Positions 17,058-25,226 of a stretch of 49,134 nt of DNA are shown here, in pieces. A program made the translations under genes and the position numbers. How positions within the stretch are numbered: position 1 is the first letter of the stretch; every line of letters starts with the position of its first letter. Origin of the DNA: Planctomycetota bacterium. GTDB lineage: Bacteria > Planctomycetota > UBA8742 > UBA2392. The stretch covers positions 1 to 49,134 of the forward strand of contig JADLAK010000086.1 of the NCBI GenBank assembly GCA_020848275.1, in the 5' to 3' direction. The notes beneath the pieces are model-generated. The model saw only the letters and a program-made list of their open reading frames with translations, did no database searches and was not told the origin of the DNA.

Positions 17058-18422
17058 TTATTTTCCCTCTTTCAAGATTCCCTGCACGACGGGCGTGAGC
17101 TTTTCGTGCAGCTCAATTGGATAGTAGTAACGAAGCAATACGTTCTGTTTTGCCAGCGTGGCAACGCTTGGCACTGCCTTGCTCAATTCCTCGGTGCCGG
17201 TGGCCGTCTCAACGTGAATCTGGCTCTGTCTCTTTTCATCCGGCGTGTACGGTGTGTAGCGGGCTTCCTTGATCGTCTCGGCTTTCCCGATGAAATGCAG
17301 CGGAAAGCCCTCCGGCAGGAGGTTCGCGCACTTCTTTACCTCATCCGCCAGCCCCGCACCCAAATTGCTGACCTTGTCCGGCCCAATCCCGGTTGCATCA
17401 ACGACCTTATAGAGACGCCGATCAACCAGCCCCTTCGCCAGATACGCCAGCGTCGGGTCTTTGCTGTCCACGCAACAACGGAAAAATTCGGTGACTGAGC
17501 CGTCGTCGAGCTTTTGGTAATCGGCCAGCGGAATCTTTGCGCCGGTGCTAAAGGCTTTGAGCAGCAACGGATTCACACCGGGAACAAGGCCGTTGACTTT
17601 GTCCACGCCATGCTCGGAAATCAAAGTCTTGAACCGCTCAAATACATGCTTGAGCATTACCTCGGCTGCGTGCGATGTCTTGTGGAAGTAGCACTGTAGG
17701 TACATGTGCTGACGGGCAAAAACGTACTGCTCCACGGTGGACAAACCCTTCTTCCCAACGACTATTCTCCCGTCGATGAATTTCAGGCTTCGGATCAGCC
17801 AGTTCAAGTCAAAGCGACCATAGTGTGTCCCGGTTGCGTGGCTGTCGCGAAGCAGGAAATCCGTGCGATCCGCGTCGAGTTGGCTCGACACGATCTGGCT
17901 GGCGAAAGGCGGAATACCAGCGTCTCCGAAGGCTTCGTCGTCCAAACTCTCGTCAAAGAAATTGGCGATCAACTTGGGCAGATCAACGTCTTTGTCGAAC
18001 TCCTTCAACGTCTGATGGACCTCGGTGTCCGGCGACTGAATCACCTCTAAGGTTCGCTTCTCGTGTTTGTCGCTCGTGACCTTCTCAAAGGCATGGGAGA
18101 ACGGGCCGTGCCCGACATCGTGCAGGAGCGCGGCTGCAATCACGGCGGCCTTCTGATTGTCGGTGAGTGTCGCTCCCGCCTTCACTACCGCGTCCACGAA
18201 ACGGCGAGCGTTGTGCATCACGCCAATGGAGTGGGCGAACCGGCTGTGGTTTGCGGCGGGGAAAACGAGTTCGGCCATCCCTAGTTGCTTGATGCGACGC
18301 AGCCGCTGGAACTCACGGGTGTTGATGAGGGAAAGAAGCAGCCCATCAAGTTTGTTGTTGTCGAACGGGATAACGTCGTGGATCGGGTCTCGAATCACCG
18401 TTGGCAGTTTCGGTGTTCGCAC
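17058..18422 (-). CDS. HD-superfamily phosphohydrolase (COG1078, YwfO/dNTPase-like)
   Basis: About 454 aa. The core has NHSRFAHSIGVMHNARRF (metal-ligand His), then ALLHDVGHGPFSHAFE (the HD pair) and a downstream Asp (LDADRTDFLLRDSHATG), the layout of SAMHD1-like dNTP triphosphohydrolases of COG1078. It would hydrolyse (d)NTPs or related nucleotides in the cytoplasm; nucleotide depletion is a known antiphage strategy for other members. Start: the frame opens at TTG 18458, but GTG 18422 has GAGG upstream and gives the usual VIRDPIHDVI beginning, so it is preferred. Transcribed away from the helicase gene; a perfect 22-bp inverted repeat lies between them. Coupled to the YwgA-like gene by a 1-bp gap. 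Confidence 0.88.
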   Translation of the reverse strand: MRTPKLPTVIRDPIHDVIPFDNNKLDGLLLSLINTREFQRLRRIKQLGMAELVFPAANHSRFAHSIGVMHNARRFVDAVVKAGATLTDNQKAAVIAAALLHDVGHGPFSHAFEKVTSDKHEKRTLEVIQSPDTEVHQTLKEFDKDVDLPKLIANFFDESLDDEAFGDAGIPPFASQIVSSQLDADRTDFLLRDSHATGTHYGRFDLNWLIRSLKFIDGRIVVGKKGLSTVEQYVFARQHMYLQCYFHKTSHAAEVMLKHVFERFKTLISEHGVDKVNGLVPGVNPLLLKAFSTGAKIPLADYQKLDDGSVTEFFRCCVDSKDPTLAYLAKGLVDRRLYKVVDATGIGPDKVSNLGAGLADEVKKCANLLPEGFPLHFIGKAETIKEARYTPYTPDEKRQSQIHVETATGTEELSKAVPSVATLAKQNVLLRYYYPIELHEKLTPVVQGILKEGK

Positions 18423-18470
18423 AATCAACCTCGCGGACGTTGCTTGATTTTCAAGCAAGAATGTTAGTAG

Positions 18471-18520
18471 GCCGTGAATACAAGCTAAACGGAATAACCC
18501 GTTTAGCTTGTATTCACGGC
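18471..18520. repeat. Perfect 22-bp inverted repeat between the divergent HD and helicase operons
   Basis: Arms at 18471-18492 and 18499-18520 are fully complementary (left arm begins GCCGTGAATACAAGCTAAAC) with the 6-base loop AATAAC. It lies upstream of both divergent genes, so it is not an ordinary terminator. A shared operator, a structured 5' leader or a recombination site are possible. A smaller hairpin, TGCTTGA-TTT-TCAAGCA, lies at 18441-18457. The rest of 18423-18624 shows no gene. Confidence 0.92.
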
Positions 18521-18624
18521 GCGGTCAACCCCTACAGGCGGTGTGTCAGTAAGAATGGCAGAGTTTGCGGTTTTGGTCCATAGAGTCCCCCTTTGTCGCG
18601 GGGTGCCATATACTCTGGCCGCCT

Positions 18625-21600
18625 ATGCACATCCCGTTCGTCATCGACAACCGCGAAACCAAGATGGCTGACGTGCTGGCCGCGATTCTCGCGCAGCACG
18701 GCGGCAAGGCTGTGGACGTGGCAACGGCGTACTTCAATGTGCAGGGCTTCAATTTGCTACGGGACGGGTTGAAGGGCATCGGTGCCTTGCGGCTGTTGTT
18801 GGGGTCAGAACCGTTGGGCGGCAAGGATGTCGGCCTGCAACAACTGTCGGATCACATCGCCCGCACCATCACCGGCGATCTCAACTTTGAAGCCTACGAT
18901 GAAGCAACGCTGCGGGCGGTCGAAGCCCTGTTGGCGTACCTCGCGAGGCCGGAGATCGAGTGCCGCGTTTACGCCAAGGGTTTCTTGCACGCGAAGGCTT
19001 GGATTTTCCATGAGGACAAGCCGGTTCAAGGGAACCTCTACGACCGTCTGTTCCCGCTTTACGCCATCGTCGGGTCAAGCAACTTCACGCGCCCCGGCCT
19101 GACCACGAACAAAGAACTGAACCTCAGCCACAAGGTCCGCTTTGAGGCCGACGAGTCTGATGCTATTGCAAAGACCGCGCTGGCCAGCGCCGGGATTCCC
19201 GAAGTGGCCCTGCGCGACTTGCCCAAACTCGGCGCGGTCGGCAAGCAGGCCATCGTTGAGCTTGATGCATGGTTCGAGCGCCATTGGGCCGAGAGCGTTG
19301 ACTTCAAAACCAAGTTCGTCGAACTACTCAATGCCAGCAAGTTCGGCACCTACGAATACAGCCCGTGGCAAATCTATCTCAAGGCGCTGTTCGAGTATTT
19401 CAAGGACGACCTCGAAGATGCGCCGCAGGCGGGAACGACAACTGCCGTTGAATTGAGCGAGTTTCAGGCCGACGCGGTGAAAAAGGCGCGGCGTATCTTG
19501 GGCATGTACGACGGCGTGATCGTCGCCGACAGCGTGGGCTTGGGCAAGACGTGGATAGGCAAACGCCTGCTTGAGGATTTTGCGTACCACCGCCGCATGA
19601 AGGCACTCGTCGTTTGCCCGGCCAACCTTCGTCCCATGTGGGAAAAGGAACTGCTTGGCGCTTCGATTCCGGCTGACACGCTGTCACAGGAAGAACTTGG
19701 CCGCTTTGACGAGGAAGACCCGGACGACACGTTCGATGTCGCGCCCTACGCCGACGCCGACATTGTGCTGATCGACGAGAGCCACAACTTCCGCAACAAG
19801 AACGCCGGTCGCTACCTCAACTTGACGCGCATCCTCGATGCGAACAACCGCAAGGGAAAATCCGGCGAGCGCAAGAAGGTGATCCTGTTGACGGCGACGC
19901 CGATCAACAACGACCTCTTCGACCTCTACAACCAGATGGTCTTGTTCACAGGCAACGACCGGGGCTATTTCGCGGGCGCAGGCATCGGCGACCTCTACAA
20001 GTATTTTCTACGTGCGCGCAAAGAACTCGGAAGCAGCAAACCCGGCGAGGCGCTCTTCAATCTGCTTGAGGAAGTGGTAATCCGCCGCACCCGCTCGTTC
20101 GTGCGCAAGGCGTATCCCAATGCGACGATCATGGGCAAGCCGATTCAGTGGCCGGAACGCAAGCTCAAGACTGTTCGCTACGACCTCGAAAAGACCTACG
20201 CCGGGATTTACGACATCATCGTGAAGGGTATCGAAGACCTAACGCTGCCGCAGTACCAGCCCGATGCCTTCCTGAAAGAGCCCCCGGAAAGCGAGGCCGA
20301 CCAGTTCAAGATTGGCCGCGAAAAGGCACTCGTCGGAATCTTCAAGAGCCGCTACTTGAAGCGGTTTGAGAGCAGCATCGAGGCTTTCCGCATCAGCGTG
20401 CGGCGGGCACTCGACTTTGTGGCGACCTACGAGGAGATACTAACGAAGGATGGAAAGCTTCTGGACGCCGAGATGTTTCACGAAGCAATCCGACTGCTGG
20501 AAGAGGACGACAAGTCGCTGCCCGAAAGTAAATACCAGAGCTTCAAGGATGCCACGGCGATCAAGGCTTTGCTTGAAACAGCGACACCGCTGGACGAATC
20601 TAAGTACGACAAGGCAAAGATTCTCAAGGCATTGACCAATGACCGCCGGACGCTCTCGGACATTTGGGTACGCATCGAACACATTACGCCGCAGAATGAC
20701 GCCAAGCTGCAAGAGTTGAAACGCCTGCTGGTATCCAAGGAGTTCAAAGGCAAGAAGCTCATCATTTTCAGCTACTACCGCGATACGGCGCGTTACGTTT
20801 TCAACCAACTCACCAAGATGCCCCGCGAAGACTGGTTCACAAAGGCCGGAGAGCCGCGAATCGAGCGCATGGACTCCGGCGACGACCAAGGGTTGAGACT
20901 GCGCAAGGTCGCTCGCTTCGCCCCGGTGTCGAGCAACAAACGGGCGGAGATCAAAGAGGCCGACGAAATTCAAATCATGGTCTCGACAGACGTTCTCAGC
21001 GAAGGCCACAACCTCCAAGATTGCGGCTTGCTGCTCAACTACGACCTCCACTGGAATCCTGTGCGCATGATCCAACGCGCAGGCCGCATTGACCGTATCG
21101 GCAGCACGCACCACGAACTGACCGTCGCGAACATGTTTCCCGACGCCGGGCTGGAACGACTTCTAGGGCTTATGCAGAGCCTGACCGAGCGCATCTCTGG
21201 AATTGACAAGGCTGGATTTCACGACGCAAGCGTGTTGGGCGAGACCCCGCACCCGACGGTATTCAATACGCTCAAGCGGATTCGGGATGAAGACGGCACC
21301 GTGATCGAGGAAGAGGAAGAAGCGTCAGACCTCGCCAGCAACGAATCACTTGTCGCCCAACTAAAGGCGTTCTTGGCGACGCACGCACGCGAGGAAATTG
21401 AGACGTTGCCCGATGGAATCCACTCCAAGCTGGACCGCAAGAAACATCAGGGAGTGTTCTTCTACTTCACCGTTGGCGAAGGCGAAGCGAAGCGGCATTT
21501 CTGGCGGTACTACGATGCCAAGTCGGAACAGATCATCGACAATCGGTACGCCATCGCTCAGTTGTTTGCGTGCAAGCAAGAGACGCCGCGTTCAGCCAAG

Positions 21601-22026
21601 GACACGGACTTGCAGCCACGCATCTTTGAGATTCAGGACAAGGTGATCGCCGACATCGTGCACGCTTGTGCGGCGGAGGAAGCTATTCAAAACGCGCCGC
21701 GTCCACTTGACCAGTCAGGCATCCAGAACGCCTTGCGGACGCTTCTCGGCGATCTCGCGTCAGCGCCGGGTGTGAGTCGCGCCCGTGTGAAGAAGCTGCG
21801 TGAACGTTCGCAGGCCGCAATGAGCGACGTAAAGCTACGTGAGGTGGCAAAGGCTTTGGAACGGCACTCAAGCGACCGTGACACGTCAGCCCTGTTGGAC
21901 GCACTGGATCGTGCTCTGCCGGAAGGCGCGCCACCACAGGCCGTCAAATCAACCGCAGTACCCTCGTCGCCTGACACCTTGCGCGACAAATTGAAGCTGG
22001 TCTGCTTCGAGTTCATCATCGGGTAA
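18625..22026 (+). CDS. PLD-like nuclease domain fused to SNF2-type helicase
   Basis: 1,133 aa. The N-terminal PLD-like domain (about 1-200) has the HxK of an HKD motif (LHAKAW, H122/K124) with GSSNFT downstream (about 150). An SF2/SNF2 helicase follows: motif I GLGKT (about 304-308), motif II DESH (about 382), motif III LLTATP (about 421) and motifs V/VI STDVLSEGHNLQD...QRAGRIDRIG (about 790-820), then a ~250-residue C-terminal region. The start MHIPFVIDNRE at 18625 is chosen because the upstream 20 codons look non-coding and overlap the spacer; its ribosome site is weak. Helicases of this type accompany large methylases in defence loci (for example DISARM-like and other methylase-helicase systems), where the helicase is thought to move on foreign DNA. 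Whether the single HKD half-site is catalytic is uncertain. Confidence 0.9.
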   Translation: MHIPFVIDNRETKMADVLAAILAQHGGKAVDVATAYFNVQGFNLLRDGLKGIGALRLLLGSEPLGGKDVGLQQLSDHIARTITGDLNFEAYDEATLRAVEALLAYLARPEIECRVYAKGFLHAKAWIFHEDKPVQGNLYDRLFPLYAIVGSSNFTRPGLTTNKELNLSHKVRFEADESDAIAKTALASAGIPEVALRDLPKLGAVGKQAIVELDAWFERHWAESVDFKTKFVELLNASKFGTYEYSPWQIYLKALFEYFKDDLEDAPQAGTTTAVELSEFQADAVKKARRILGMYDGVIVADSVGLGKTWIGKRLLEDFAYHRRMKALVVCPANLRPMWEKELLGASIPADTLSQEELGRFDEEDPDDTFDVAPYADADIVLIDESHNFRNKNAGRYLNLTRILDANNRKGKSGERKKVILLTATPINNDLFDLYNQMVLFTGNDRGYFAGAGIGDLYKYFLRARKELGSSKPGEALFNLLEEVVIRRTRSFVRKAYPNATIMGKPIQWPERKLKTVRYDLEKTYAGIYDIIVKGIEDLTLPQYQPDAFLKEPPESEADQFKIGREKALVGIFKSRYLKRFESSIEAFRISVRRALDFVATYEEILTKDGKLLDAEMFHEAIRLLEEDDKSLPESKYQSFKDATAIKALLETATPLDESKYDKAKILKALTNDRRTLSDIWVRIEHITPQNDAKLQELKRLLVSKEFKGKKLIIFSYYRDTARYVFNQLTKMPREDWFTKAGEPRIERMDSGDDQGLRLRKVARFAPVSSNKRAEIKEADEIQIMVSTDVLSEGHNLQDCGLLLNYDLHWNPVRMIQRAGRIDRIGSTHHELTVANMFPDAGLERLLGLMQSLTERISGIDKAGFHDASVLGETPHPTVFNTLKRIRDEDGTVIEEEEEASDLASNESLVAQLKAFLATHAREEIETLPDGIHSKLDRKKHQGVFFYFTVGEGEAKRHFWRYYDAKSEQIIDNRYAIAQLFACKQETPRSAKDTDLQPRIFEIQDKVIADIVHACAAEEAIQNAPRPLDQSGIQNALRTLLGDLASAPGVSRARVKKLRERSQAAMSDVKLREVAKALERHSSDRDTSALLDALDRALPEGAPPQAVKSTAVPSSPDTLRDKLKLVCFEFIIG

Positions 22027-22082
22027 CAGGAGCAGAATCCCAATTACATATCATTGTATATTGAATCTATCGTACTAGGTTA

Positions 22083-22097
22083 TGTACCATTGGTGCA
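22083..22097. promoter_or_regulatory. Operator-like inverted repeat at the AbiEi start
   Basis: TGTACCA-T-TGGTGCA, 6 of 7 pairs complementary, ending on the first base of the AbiEi ATG. The AT-rich stretch just upstream (22041-22082, with TTGTAT and TTGAAT) could hold the promoter. AbiEi antitoxins are known to repress their own promoter through inverted repeats. Confidence 0.45.
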
Positions 22098-22696
22098 TGA
22101 CCCACACGCTGCGACAAATCCAAGGGCTCCTCAAGAAAACGTCCGTTGTCCGAACAGCCGACGTGGAGAAGCTTGGTATTCATCGCAAGGCACTGTCCAC
22201 ACTTGTACGGGACGGCACAGTCGAGCGTATCGGGCGAGGTCTATACCGCGCTAACGAAGCCGGAGCCACCGAACATCACAACTTCGCTGCCGCAGCCAAG
22301 GCCGTGCCGAAGGGTGTTATCTGCTTGCTGTCGGCGCTGACGTTCCACGGACTGACGACGCAGCTTCCGCACGAAGTCTGGATCGCCGTCCAGAGCCACA
22401 GTTGGATTCCCGCCGCAAAGTGGCCGAAGATGCGGGTTGTTCAAATGAGTCACGGCGCAATGAAGCTCGACATTGAGGAGCATGTGGTCGAGGGCGTGAC
22501 GGTGAAGGTGTTCAGCGCGGCCAAGACTGTAGTTGATTGTTTCCGGTATCGGCGTCTTGTTGGGCTGGATGTTGCGTTGGAAGCCCTTCGCGATTTTCTA
22601 TCGCGGCGTCAGCGTAATGTGGAGCATCTCCAAAAGCTTGCCTCTAGGCTGCATATCGCGACGGTAATGAGGCCATATTTGGAGGCCCTCGCATGA
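22097..22696 (+). CDS. AbiEi-type antitoxin (type IV toxin-antitoxin)
   Basis: 199 aa. The N-terminal winged helix (VRTADVEKLGIHRKALSTLV) and the run RIGRGLYRAN are typical of the AbiEi/COG5340 antitoxin family, which neutralises AbiEii without binding it and represses the operon. The central part contains ICLLSALTFHGLTTQLPHEVW, also family-typical. Start at ATG 22097; the frame is open to ATG 22082, inside the operator-like repeat. Overlaps abiEii by an ATGA, so translation is coupled. Confidence 0.9.
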   Translation: MTHTLRQIQGLLKKTSVVRTADVEKLGIHRKALSTLVRDGTVERIGRGLYRANEAGATEHHNFAAAAKAVPKGVICLLSALTFHGLTTQLPHEVWIAVQSHSWIPAAKWPKMRVVQMSHGAMKLDIEEHVVEGVTVKVFSAAKTVVDCFRYRRLVGLDVALEALRDFLSRRQRNVEHLQKLASRLHIATVMRPYLEALA

Positions 22697-23625
22697 GTAA
22701 TCCACGACCCACCGACATGGCCGCCTCGGTTCGGCAGAAGCTACTCAACCTCGCCAAGAAGATTGGCGACGATTTCAACTTGGTCCTTACGCGCTACGGC
22801 AATGAACGCTTGCTTTACCGGCTCAGTCGTTCGCCGGACGGACAGCAATTCGTTCTGAAAGGTGCCACGCTGTTCTTGCTGTGGTCTGCCGAAGTGTATC
22901 GTCCCACCAAGGACATTGACCTCTTGGGGCAAGGCGACAATTCGCCTGACGCTCTGGCAGCCGCGTTCAGAAGAATCGTTGCCGTCGAAGTCGAAGACGA
23001 CGGGTTGATCTTTGATGCAAAAGCCATCAAAGCGGCTCCAATCGGCATAGAGGCGGAATATCGAGGAGTCCGGGTAACGATACCGGCAAAGTTGGGCGCG
23101 GCGCGGCTGCGGTTGCAGGTGGATGTCGGATTCGGCGACGCCGTAACGCCGCCGCCGAAGGTAGCTACTCTCCCAACGCTCTTGAGTCAGCCTGCGCCTA
23201 AGTTGAAAGCGTACTCGATGGACACGGTCGTGGCTGAGAAGTTTCACGCGATGGTTGACCTTGGGCTGACCAACTCGCGCATGAAGGACTTCTTCGATAT
23301 TTGGGTATTGGCGACTACGTTTGAGTTTGAAGGCTCGTGTCTGCATCAAGCAATCAAAGCAACGTTTACTCGCAGGCAGACCGCAGTTCCGCAGGAAGTC
23401 CCGCTGGCGCTGACGGATCAGTTCGCTAAAGACAGCAGCAAGCAACGTCAGTGGAAGGCGTTCATCGGCAACACCGCACCAAAGCATCGAGACATGACGC
23501 TCGACGATGTTGTGCAAGCTGTCAGGGCCTTCGTGATGCCGGTCGTGAGGTCCATCAAGGAAGCAAAGGGCTTCTCGCTGGTTTGGAGAAGCAAAGGGAC
23601 GTGGAAGGCTGCTTCACCGGGTTGA
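22693..23625 (+). CDS. AbiEii-type nucleotidyltransferase toxin
   Basis: 310 aa. AbiEii/MenT-like fold: LKGATLFLLW (55-64), then PTKDIDLLG with the metal-binding DxD (D74, D76), VAEKFHAM with the conserved Lys, and RMKDFFDIW. Such toxins transfer nucleotides to tRNA or other acceptors and arrest growth, giving abortive infection. Starts at the ATGA overlap with abiEi and ends before a strong terminator, so the pair forms a closed two-gene unit. Full length for the family; all expected motifs are intact. Confidence 0.9.
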   Translation: MSNPRPTDMAASVRQKLLNLAKKIGDDFNLVLTRYGNERLLYRLSRSPDGQQFVLKGATLFLLWSAEVYRPTKDIDLLGQGDNSPDALAAAFRRIVAVEVEDDGLIFDAKAIKAAPIGIEAEYRGVRVTIPAKLGAARLRLQVDVGFGDAVTPPPKVATLPTLLSQPAPKLKAYSMDTVVAEKFHAMVDLGLTNSRMKDFFDIWVLATTFEFEGSCLHQAIKATFTRRQTAVPQEVPLALTDQFAKDSSKQRQWKAFIGNTAPKHRDMTLDDVVQAVRAFVMPVVRSIKEAKGFSLVWRSKGTWKAASPG

Positions 23626-23671
23626 ACTGCCCCAAGCCTGCTTGTGCCCTAATCTCTGACAGCAAGTCACG

Positions 23672-23707
23672 AAACGGGTTCATTTCCTATGAAATGAACC
23701 CGTTTTT
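23672..23707 (+). terminator. Strong intrinsic terminator after abiEii
   Basis: Perfect 15-bp stem (23672-23686 with 23691-23705), tetraloop CTAT, and a T5 run ending at 23707. Its A-rich 5' side would let it also work on the minus strand. Confidence 0.88.
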
Positions 23708-23816
23708 GAGCGATGTTCAAGGCGACAGCGTGACATAAACACCCATTTTTCGTAGGGAACCCGTTTTGGTGTCGCCGCGTGTGGTATCAATTCTCTTAGG
23801 TTCAGGAGGATTGAAA

Positions 23817-24425
23817 ATGAACACGACAAGGATTCTCACCAAGGACGAGATTCAAACGGTCCTAGACGATCTACAGCGCCGGTCGAGGCGTTCGATCAAC
23901 AGTCGGATGAACGCGGTGATCTTCCGGCTGGCAACATGCACCGGGTTGCGGGCGCAAGAGATTGCCGGACTGACACTAGCCGACGTGCGCGCTGCGACCG
24001 GCAAGCCGCATCTGCGCGTGCGAAAAGAAATCGCAAAGTACCGGCGGGCGCGGGTTGTGCCGTTGTGGTGGGATCGTGCGACACTGGCCGAAATCGTCGC
24101 TTGGAAAGAGTTCCGCCGCAATCGCGACAGTGCCAACGAGTCGGACTTGTTTGTCAGCACGAGAGCCAAGAATCGAAGCGGCAACCGGCTTCACAGGACG
24201 GCCATCCGCAAGCGATTCAAGACCGCGTGCCGGGCGCTAGGAGCGGATCGCGTGTCGTCGCTGACGGTTCACGACGGCAGACACACGTTCGTAAGCGTCG
24301 CGTTACTAGGCCGTTCACTGGCCGAGGTGCAGGCGGCAGCAGGCCACGCGAACATCTCGACGACGAACACGTATTTGCATATCGCCGTAAAAGACGACGG
24401 CGCGGTCGGCGATCTGTTCGCGTAA
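23817..24425 (+). CDS. Small tyrosine recombinase (catalytic domain only)
   Basis: 202 aa. Catalytic residues in order: R44 (TGLRAQE), a Lys in the beta hairpin near 70, H151xxR154 (HDGRHTF), H176 (GHANIS) and Y185 (NTYLHI). The AGGAGGA site 6 bp before ATG 23817 is one of the best in the window. The core-binding N-terminal domain of full-length integrases is almost absent (about 30 residues), so it resembles short XerC/D-like or phage-type recombinases that act on simple sites. It follows the AbiE terminator and has its own unit. It is distinct from the island integrase at 25223-26860. Role might be resolution of element multimers; unknown. Confidence 0.88.
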   Translation: MNTTRILTKDEIQTVLDDLQRRSRRSINSRMNAVIFRLATCTGLRAQEIAGLTLADVRAATGKPHLRVRKEIAKYRRARVVPLWWDRATLAEIVAWKEFRRNRDSANESDLFVSTRAKNRSGNRLHRTAIRKRFKTACRALGADRVSSLTVHDGRHTFVSVALLGRSLAEVQAAAGHANISTTNTYLHIAVKDDGAVGDLFA

Positions 24426-24509
24426 CTGTGTGGTTGTCGAACCACAGTCAAGCGGCACCGTCGCTGCACGTAGTACCTTGCGCTAACCAGTTTCGACCGG
24501 GAGATCAAC

Positions 24510-25226
24510 ATGTTTGAAGGATTTGCAGGGGCTGCCTTGGGAAAGGGTCTCGAATCGTTGAGCAAGCTTTTCTCAAAGAAACGGACCGCGCTAGAAGACG
24601 AGCAGATAAAGGCAAATGCGTCGAAGCTGATGGCAGAGACAACCCATTTGGAAAAAACCGCTGGTCATGGCGACCGGGAGATTGAACTGGCGGAAAGAAA
24701 TTTTGCACACAACCGATACGCATGGATGTGTGATCCATACCGAGATTTGAAGGCCAAGAAACTCGATGCCTTTTCGGAGGCAACGTGCCAGCTTTGGATC
24801 ATGCCGCTGGTGCTGGTTGGTGCGAAGGTTCCTATGACGCCAGCCTTGAACACTCAACTCAACAACCTCATAGGCGCTTCGCTCGACAAATTCACACTAG
24901 CCCTGCCGTACATGAGCGATGAAATGCGAGCCCGCTATGGCGATTTCATTGAGAAGGTTTCCAACCTAATCCAGTGGCTACAGACTGCAAAACCGGCGTC
25001 ATCGCCGGAGGCTCTTCAAGCCAGCGCAACGGAGGCATTTGAGAAATTGCTCGCGGAGATGAAGGCTTGGGTGGAGCCTATTGAGCTTTACTGTCGGCTC
25101 AGAGACGACGCCAAGGCAAAGAAAACAGAGGCCGCGCTAACGGCGACCAACCAAGCCCATTCAAAACCTAAAACTTGGAGTTGCGGACGAGATAAGCAGA
25201 AGGCGTCGAGGCCTGACGAGCATTAG
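24510..25226 (+). CDS. Hypothetical protein, 238 aa
   Basis: Good start: GGGAG 7 bases before ATG 24510. Largely helical, with a charged segment rich in Lys/Glu (about 20-60), a middle helix pair (about 85-140) and a Lys-rich tail. No signal peptide; the hydrophobic stretch LWIMPLVLVGAKV is short. Its last codons overlap the 3' end of the integrase gene by 4 bp, tail to tail. Not recognised; could be a structural or regulatory protein of the island. Confidence 0.7.
   Translation: MFEGFAGAALGKGLESLSKLFSKKRTALEDEQIKANASKLMAETTHLEKTAGHGDREIELAERNFAHNRYAWMCDPYRDLKAKKLDAFSEATCQLWIMPLVLVGAKVPMTPALNTQLNNLIGASLDKFTLALPYMSDEMRARYGDFIEKVSNLIQWLQTAKPASSPEALQASATEAFEKLLAEMKAWVEPIELYCRLRDDAKAKKTEAALTATNQAHSKPKTWSCGRDKQKASRPDEH

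Noticed and set aside
18471..18520. The 22-bp inverted repeat as a transcription terminator
   Set aside because: It precedes both divergent genes and has no T-run on either side.
4468..24491. Integron attC sites because GCGCTAACCAG occurs twice in the island
   Set aside because: The shared 11-mer is not embedded in attC-type paired cores and no IntI is present; likely coincidence.
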